The notes under the pieces were generated by a model. The model was given only the letters and a program-made list of their open reading frames with translations, was not told the origin of the DNA and searched no databases. The position numbers were made by a program, and so were the translations under genes. Below, in pieces: positions 59,180 through 64,000 of a stretch of 64,000 nt of DNA. Source of the stretch: Candidatus Methylophosphatis roskildensis (GTDB lineage Bacteria > Pseudomonadota > Gammaproteobacteria > Burkholderiales > Rhodocyclaceae); assembly GCA_016708905.1 (NCBI GenBank), contig JADJEV010000005.1:310001-374000 (forward strand), written 5' to 3'. Numbering within the stretch: the first letter of the stretch is position 1; each line of letters begins with the position of its first letter.

Positions 59180-59592
59180 CAGGACCCTCCCTCGTTTCGG
59201 CCGGGTTGGTAGATTTCATCAGGGTTCTTCAATACGGGTTCGACCGATTCCCACTTGCCGTCGGCGAGCCGGTGAAAGAAGCAACTGTGGCGCCCGGTAT
59301 GGCAGGCGATGTCGCCGACCTGCTCGACCTTGATCAGCAGCACGTCGTTGTCGCAATCCATGCGCAGTTCGACCACTCGCTGGATGTGGCCGGACTCTTC
59401 GCCCTTGTGCCAGAGCTTGCGTCGCGAACGCGACCAATAGACCGCCTCGCCAGTGGCGACCGTGCGTTCGAGGGCTTCGCGGTTCATCCAGGCGAACATC
59501 AGCACGTCGCCGGTGGCGGCCTCCTGCGCGACGACCGGCACCAGGCCCTGGTCGTCCCAGACCACCTGCTTGAGCCATTCCTTGCCGGTCAT
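59179..59592 (-). CDS. hisI: Phosphoribosyl-AMP cyclohydrolase
   Basis: The 137-residue protein has MFAWMNREALERT, YWSRSRRKLWHKGEESGH and the metal site RMDCDNDVLLIKVEQVGDIACHTGRHSCFF. It opens the PR-AMP ring. ATG 59592 begins MTGKEWLKQV and lies 2 bp after hisF. Confidence 0.96.
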   Translation of the reverse strand: MTGKEWLKQVVWDDQGLVPVVAQEAATGDVLMFAWMNREALERTVATGEAVYWSRSRRKLWHKGEESGHIQRVVELRMDCDNDVLLIKVEQVGDIACHTGRHSCFFHRLADGKWESVEPVLKNPDEIYQPGRNEGGS

Positions 59593-59594
59593 GC

Positions 59595-60362
59595 TCACCT
59601 CACTTCGATCCCGCGGGCGCGCATGAAGTCCTTCGCCTGGCCAACGGTAAACTCGCCATAGTGGAAGATGCTCGCTGCCAGCACCGCGTCGGCGTGGCCT
59701 TCGGTGACGCCATCGGCCAGGTGCGCGAGGTTGCCGACACCGCCGCTGGCGATCACGGGAATGTCCACCGCGTCGGCAATTGCCCGCGTGAGCGGGAGGT
59801 CGAAACCGATCCTGGTGCCATCGCGGTCCATGCTGGTCAGCAGGATCTCGCCGGCCCCGAGCGCCTGCACACGGCGCGCCCATTCGATGGCGTCGAGCCC
59901 GGTCGGCTTGCGCCCGCCGTGGGTGAACACCTGCCAGCGCGCGGGCTCGCCCTCGGCCGAAACGCACTTGGCATCGATCGCCACGACGATGCACTGGGCG
60001 CCGACCTTGCCGCTGGCCTCGGCCACCAGTTGCGGACTCTGCACCGCCGCAGTATTCATGCTGACCTTGTCGGCGCCGGCATTGAGCAGCCGGCGCACGT
60101 CTTCGACCGCGCGGATGCCACCGCCCACCGTGAGAGGGATGAAGACCTGCTCGGCGACCTGCTCGACCACGTGCAGGATGATGTCGCGGTCATCGGAGCT
60201 GGCGGTGATGTCGAGAAAGGTCAACTCGTCGGCACCCTGCGCATCATAGCGGCGGGCGATCTCGACCGGATCGCCCGCGTCGCGCAGCCCGACAAAGTTG
60301 ACGCCCTTGACCACGCGGCCGGCGTTGACGTCGAGACAGGGAATGATGCGTTTGGCCAGCAT
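59595..60362 (-). CDS. hisF: Imidazole glycerol phosphate synthase cyclase subunit
   Basis: This 255-residue (beta-alpha)8 barrel starts MLAKRIIPCLDVNAGRVVKGVNF, with the catalytic Asp in CLDVNAG, ELTFLDITAS, and LLTSMDRDGTRIGFD holding the second Asp. It acts with HisH to make IGP and AICAR. Confidence 0.98.
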   Translation of the reverse strand: MLAKRIIPCLDVNAGRVVKGVNFVGLRDAGDPVEIARRYDAQGADELTFLDITASSDDRDIILHVVEQVAEQVFIPLTVGGGIRAVEDVRRLLNAGADKVSMNTAAVQSPQLVAEASGKVGAQCIVVAIDAKCVSAEGEPARWQVFTHGGRKPTGLDAIEWARRVQALGAGEILLTSMDRDGTRIGFDLPLTRAIADAVDIPVIASGGVGNLAHLADGVTEGHADAVLAASIFHYGEFTVGQAKDFMRARGIEVR

Positions 60363-60422
60363 GAAGTGGGGGCAGACTGGCCGGAACTCGGCCGCAAAGT
60401 GGATTCCGGGGGTTGTTCCGGC

Positions 60423-61175
60423 TTAGTCGGGCGCGTCGGCGTTCAGTTCATCGGCGCGCGCCTGCGCGGCCTGGAAATCGAGGGTACCTTCGTAGATCGC
60501 CCGACCGGTGATCGCACCGATTATTCCTTCGTCCTCGACCGCGCACAGGCGATCGATATCCGCGAGATCGGTAATGCCGCCGCTGGCGATCACCGGCATG
60601 CGCAGTGCCTGCGCGAGCTTGACGGTCGCTTCGATATTGACGCCGTTCAACATGCCGTCGCGGCCGATGTCGGTGTAGACCACCGCTTCGACGCCGTAAT
60701 CCTCGAACTTCTTCGCCAGGTCGACCACGTCGTGCCCGGTCATCTTCGACCAGCCGTCGGTGGCGACCTTGCCGTCCCTGGCGTCCAGCGCAACGATGAT
60801 GTGTCCGGGAAAGGCCACGCAGGCGTCGTGCAGGAAGCCGGGGTTCTTCACCGCAGCGGTGCCGATGATGACGTAACTGACGCCGTCGTCGAGATAGCGC
60901 TCGATGGTGTCGAGATCGCGCAGCCCGCCGCCCAGTTGGATCGGCACGTCCTCGCCCACCGCGGCGACGATCCTCTTGATCACCGCCTCGTTCTTCGGCT
61001 TGCCGGCCACTGCGCCGTTGAGATCGACGAGATGCAGGCGGCGGGCGCCCTGATCCAGCCAATGACGCGCCATCGCCTCCGGGTCTTCGGAAAAAACGGT
61101 GGCATCGGACATGTCGCCCTGCTTCAGGCGCACGCAGTGTCCGTCTTTCAGATCGATCGCAGGAATCAGCAGCAT
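60423..61175 (-). CDS. hisA: ProFAR isomerase
   Basis: This 250-residue barrel starts MLLIPAIDLKDGHCVRLKQGDM with the catalytic Asp in AIDLKDG and the second in VYTDIGRDGMLNG. It isomerises ProFAR. It lies between hisH and hisF. Confidence 0.98.
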   Translation of the reverse strand: MLLIPAIDLKDGHCVRLKQGDMSDATVFSEDPEAMARHWLDQGARRLHLVDLNGAVAGKPKNEAVIKRIVAAVGEDVPIQLGGGLRDLDTIERYLDDGVSYVIIGTAAVKNPGFLHDACVAFPGHIIVALDARDGKVATDGWSKMTGHDVVDLAKKFEDYGVEAVVYTDIGRDGMLNGVNIEATVKLAQALRMPVIASGGITDLADIDRLCAVEDEGIIGAITGRAIYEGTLDFQAAQARADELNADAPD

Positions 61176-61258
61176 GGTGCGTTGTAGTGGGCCAGAAAGT
61201 CGAGTTAGGTCGGAGCGGGGTCAGAGCGGCCGGCGCGCGCGATACGATTCGATCCCAA

Positions 61259-61897
61259 TCAGGGTTTCCAGCGCATGAAATTGCCAAGAAGCGCAAGTCC
61301 GGCCTGCGCGCTCTTCTCCGGGTGGAACTGCACCGCGAAAATATTATCCTGCGCCACTGCGGCGGTAAAGTCGACACCGTATTCGGTGCGCCCGGCGGTC
61401 AGCGCCGCGTCGTCCGGCACGACGAAGTAGCTGTGGACGAAGTAGAAGCGCTCGCCGTCGGCGATGTCTTGCCACAACGCGTGGGGCCTGGCCTGAGTGA
61501 CGCGATTCCAGCCCATGTGCGGCACCTTCAGCCGCACTCCGTTCGGACCGATCATGCGCTCGGCGGGAAAGCGGCGCACCCGGCCGCCAAACACACTCAG
61601 TCCTGACACACCACCCTCCTCGCTCGAATCGAACAGCATCTGCAGACCGATGCAGATGCCGAGGAAGGGTTTGCGCCGCGTCGCGTCGATCACGCTCTGG
61701 AGCAGGCCGCGGGCCGCCAGTTCGCGCATGCAATCGGGCATCGCCCCCTGTCCGGGCACCACCACGCGATCCGCCGACGCGACCAGCGCGGGCTGGTGCG
61801 TCACGAGCACGCGCGCCTCGGGCGCGACATGCTCGATCGCCTTGGCGACCGAGCGCAGATTGCCCATTCCGTAATCGACGATCGCCACCGTGTTCAT
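61259..61897 (-). CDS. hisH: Imidazole glycerol phosphate synthase glutaminase subunit
   Basis: The 212-residue class I glutamine amidotransferase begins MNTVAIVDYGMGNLRSVAKA, has the nucleophile Cys in PFLGICIGLQMLF, and the His-Glu pair in AVQFHPEKS. It supplies ammonia to HisF. ATG 61897 is chosen. Confidence 0.97.
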   Translation of the reverse strand: MNTVAIVDYGMGNLRSVAKAIEHVAPEARVLVTHQPALVASADRVVVPGQGAMPDCMRELAARGLLQSVIDATRRKPFLGICIGLQMLFDSSEEGGVSGLSVFGGRVRRFPAERMIGPNGVRLKVPHMGWNRVTQARPHALWQDIADGERFYFVHSYFVVPDDAALTAGRTEYGVDFTAAVAQDNIFAVQFHPEKSAQAGLALLGNFMRWKP

Positions 61898-61937
61898 GGA
61901 TTTGACTGGCCGCGGGTCCGCCGCAGCGCGGATGTTC

Positions 61938-62525
61938 TCAGAGCGATCCCTTGGTGGATGGCACGCTGCCGACCGCCCGCGGATCGGGCTCGGCCGCCAT
62001 GCGCAATGCCCGCGCGAAGGCCTTGAACACGGTTTCGCACTGGTGATGGGCGTTGTCGCCGCGCAGATTGTCGATATGCAGCGTGACCAGCGCATGATTG
62101 ACGAAACCCTGGAAGAACTCATGCACCAGATCGACGTCGAACTCGCCGATCATCGCACGCGTGAAATCGACATGAAACTGGAGCCCCGGCCGGCCGGAGA
62201 AGTCGATCACCGCGCGAGACAGCGCCTCGTCCAGCGGCACATAGGCGTGGCCGTAGCGGCGGATGCCCTTGCGGTCGCCGACCGTCGCCGCCAGCGCCTG
62301 GCCCAGCGTGATGCCGATGTCCTCGACCGTGTGGTGGGCGTCGATATGCAGGTCGCCCGTGGCCTCGACCTCGAGGTCGATGAGCCCGTGGCGCACGATC
62401 TGGTCGAGCATGTGATCGAGGAAGGGCACACCGCTGGCGAGCCTGCCGACCCCGGTGCCATCGAGGTCGAGCCGAATGCGAACCTGGGTCTCCAGCGTAT
62501 TGCGTGTGATCTCGGCGCTGCGCAT
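61938..62525 (-). CDS. hisB: Imidazoleglycerol-phosphate dehydratase
   Basis: The 195-residue monofunctional enzyme begins MRSAEITRNTLETQVRIRLDLDG and has the metal-binding DIDAHHTVEDIGI and a second H-x4-D/E site (FVNHALVTLHID). It lacks the histidinol phosphatase domain, as in most non-enteric bacteria. Confidence 0.97.
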   Translation of the reverse strand: MRSAEITRNTLETQVRIRLDLDGTGVGRLASGVPFLDHMLDQIVRHGLIDLEVEATGDLHIDAHHTVEDIGITLGQALAATVGDRKGIRRYGHAYVPLDEALSRAVIDFSGRPGLQFHVDFTRAMIGEFDVDLVHEFFQGFVNHALVTLHIDNLRGDNAHHQCETVFKAFARALRMAAEPDPRAVGSVPSTKGSL

Positions 62526-62551
62526 GACGATTTGACCTTATCGGGACTGTA

Positions 62552-63622
62552 TCAGGCGAGACTCGCTCGCAGTGCATTGAGAAAGATCGCGTTCTCGCCG
62601 GGGGTTCCCACGGTCACGCGCAGGCAATTGTCCAGCATCGGGTGGGTGCCATGCAAATTCTTGATCAGCACGCGCTGCCGCTTCAGCAGATCGAAGGTGC
62701 GCGGCGCGTTCGGCACCCGAAACAGGATGAAATTTGCATGGGACTGCCAGATCCGCAGGTCCGGCATGTCGGCGAGCGCGTGGGCGAGCTGGGTGCGCGA
62801 GGTCACGATCGCCGCGGCCTGCGCGTTGAGCCGCCCGACGTTCTCGACCAGGTGCGTGGCGATCGCCTGCGTCAGGCTGTTGATGTTGTAGGGCAGTCGC
62901 AGCTTGTCGATCTCGGCCAGCCATTGCGGCGCGCCGGCGACGAATCCCAGCCGCAGCGCCGCCAGCCCGAGCTTGGACAGCGTGCGCATGACCAGCAGAT
63001 TGGGATGACGGCGCAGTTCCTCCATGAAACTCGAACCGGCAAACGCATGATAGGCCTCGTCGATCACCACCAGGCCCGGCGCGGCATGCAGCACGCGCGC
63101 CATGGCGTCGGCGTCGAACAGCGTGCCGGTCGGATTGTTCGGGTAGGCAATGAACACCACGGCCGGCTGATGCTGCTCGATCCGCAGCACCATCTCGTCC
63201 GGATCGAGCGAGAATTGCTCGGTCAGCGGCACACCGACGTAATGCATGCCGCAGAAGGTGGCGATCATCCGGTACATGACGAACGAGGGCTCGGGCGCGA
63301 GAATCGTGGCACCCGGTTTCGCGAGCGCCAGCGCGATCAACTGGATCAACTCGTCCGAGCCGTTGCCGAACAGGATCTGGGCACCTTCGGGCACCCCCAA
63401 GCGCTTGCGGATCGCGTGGCGCAATTCCGCCGCTTGCGAATCCGGGTAGCGGTTGAGCGCCGCATCGCTCACGAGACCTGCTGCGGCCTTGCGCAGATCC
63501 TCGGGCAGCGGATAGGGATTCTCCATGGCATCGAGCTTCACCATATCGCGGGCGTCGGCGACCTGGTAAGCCTTCAGGCGGAGAATCTCGGGGCGAATCA
63601 GGTCGCGGGGATCGAACGCCAT
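62552..63622 (-). CDS. hisC: Histidinol-phosphate aminotransferase
   Basis: The 356-residue fold-type I PLP enzyme has AMENPYPLP, FGNGSDELI, YPNNPTGTLF, VVIDEAYHAFAG and the PLP Lys in RTLSKLGLAALRLGF. ATG 63622 is chosen; the frame is open further upstream into hisD. Confidence 0.97.
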   Translation of the reverse strand: MAFDPRDLIRPEILRLKAYQVADARDMVKLDAMENPYPLPEDLRKAAAGLVSDAALNRYPDSQAAELRHAIRKRLGVPEGAQILFGNGSDELIQLIALALAKPGATILAPEPSFVMYRMIATFCGMHYVGVPLTEQFSLDPDEMVLRIEQHQPAVVFIAYPNNPTGTLFDADAMARVLHAAPGLVVIDEAYHAFAGSSFMEELRRHPNLLVMRTLSKLGLAALRLGFVAGAPQWLAEIDKLRLPYNINSLTQAIATHLVENVGRLNAQAAAIVTSRTQLAHALADMPDLRIWQSHANFILFRVPNAPRTFDLLKRQRVLIKNLHGTHPMLDNCLRVTVGTPGENAIFLNALRASLA

Positions 63623-63632
63623 GTGGTCCGGT

Positions 63633-64000
63633 TCAGCTCTTGAGGCGCATTTCGGCCGAGCGCGCATGGGCCTGCAGACCCTCGCCATGGGCGAGTGTCG
63701 ACGCGATGCGGCCGAGCCGGTCGGCGCCGTCGGCGGATATCTCGATGATGCTGGTGCGTTTCTGGAAGTCATAGACGCCGAGCGGGCTCGAGAAGCGTGC
63801 GCTGCGCATGGTCGGCAGCACGTGGTTCGGCCCGGCGCAATAGTCGCCCAGCGCCTCGACCGAATAATCGCCGACGAAGATGGCACCCGCATGACGGATG
63901 TGGTCGATCCAGCGCTCGGCATCCTCCACGCACAACTCGAGGTGCTCGGGGGCGATGCGGTTGGCGATCGCACAGGCTTCGTCGAGATCGCCGACATGGA
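63633..64000 (-). CDS. hisD: Histidinol dehydrogenase, C-terminal part
   Basis: The fragment covers the last 122 residues or so: it enters the window in the NRIAPEHLEL region, then has AGAIFVGDYSVEALGDYCAGPNHVLPT and FQKRTSIIEIS. It makes histidine from histidinol. The 5' part lies beyond the window edge; it ends 10 bp before hisC. Confidence 0.95.
   Translation of the reverse strand, partial: HVGDLDEACAIANRIAPEHLELCVEDAERWIDHIRHAGAIFVGDYSVEALGDYCAGPNHVLPTMRSARFSSPLGVYDFQKRTSIIEISADGADRLGRIASTLAHGEGLQAHARSAEMRLKS

Noticed and set aside
1..64000. CRISPR arrays, tRNA or rRNA genes
   Set aside because: I saw no regularly spaced direct repeats of 25-40 bp and no cloverleaf or rRNA sequence. The 24-bp period at 22490-23050 is coding octapeptide repeats.

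Overview
The window reads as a high-GC betaproteobacterial chromosome segment. The gene order (leuA-pssA-psd-ilvC-ilvH-ilvI, lptF-lptG beside pepA-holC, a his cluster running hisE to hisD next to tatABC, a TfpZ-type pilin accessory gene) and the load of insertion sequences and toxin-antitoxin loci best fit Rhodocyclales, possibly an Accumulibacter-like genome. This taxonomic guess is inference; no rRNA or tRNA gene is present to test it.

Layout. 1-6537 is a nested mobile region: an IS4-family transposase gene is cut in two inside its catalytic YREK signature by a 2.55 kb serine-recombinase element, followed by a complete IS1634-family element. 6535-16000 (minus strand) holds a dimethylargininase-like gene and then the branched-chain amino acid and phospholipid cluster ilvI-ilvH-ilvC-psd-pssA-leuA, with an ISAs1-family element (perfect 17-bp ends, 10-bp target duplication) between psd and pssA. 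15969-25807 holds a sigma factor with two small partner genes, an RDD protein, a 274-bp MITE-like element, the LPS exporter permeases lptF and lptG, pepA-holC, an octapeptide-repeat protein, a TusA-like protein, a BepA-like protease and moaC.

25838-37453 is a toxin-antitoxin island of about twelve intact or broken modules in 11.6 kb: several VapBC or Phd-PIN pairs, MntA-HepT, HigBA, TacAT, ParDE, DUF4160/DUF2442 and a nucleotidyltransferase pair. It is broken only by a type IV pilin gene with a sigma-54-type promoter and a pilin accessory gene. Three modules are separated by copies of a roughly 115-bp palindromic repeat. Other modules abut duplicated copies of the 3' end of the neighbouring pilB-like gene, which suggests repeated insertion or rearrangement at that point.

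37450-46516 is a signalling block on the minus strand: a GAF-containing PilB/GspE ATPase, an MBL-fold cyclic-nucleotide phosphodiesterase-like enzyme, a CHASE2 adenylate/guanylate cyclase, an FHA protein and a PP2C phosphatase, then an ornithine cyclodeaminase-family enzyme and a TerC-family membrane protein. 46656-64000 holds sucCD with a strong terminator, a multi-sensor histidine kinase, a FimV-like protein, a Nif3-family protein, a DegS/DegQ-type protease, tatABC, a HIT hydrolase and the histidine genes hisE, I, F, A, H, B, C and the 3' part of hisD.
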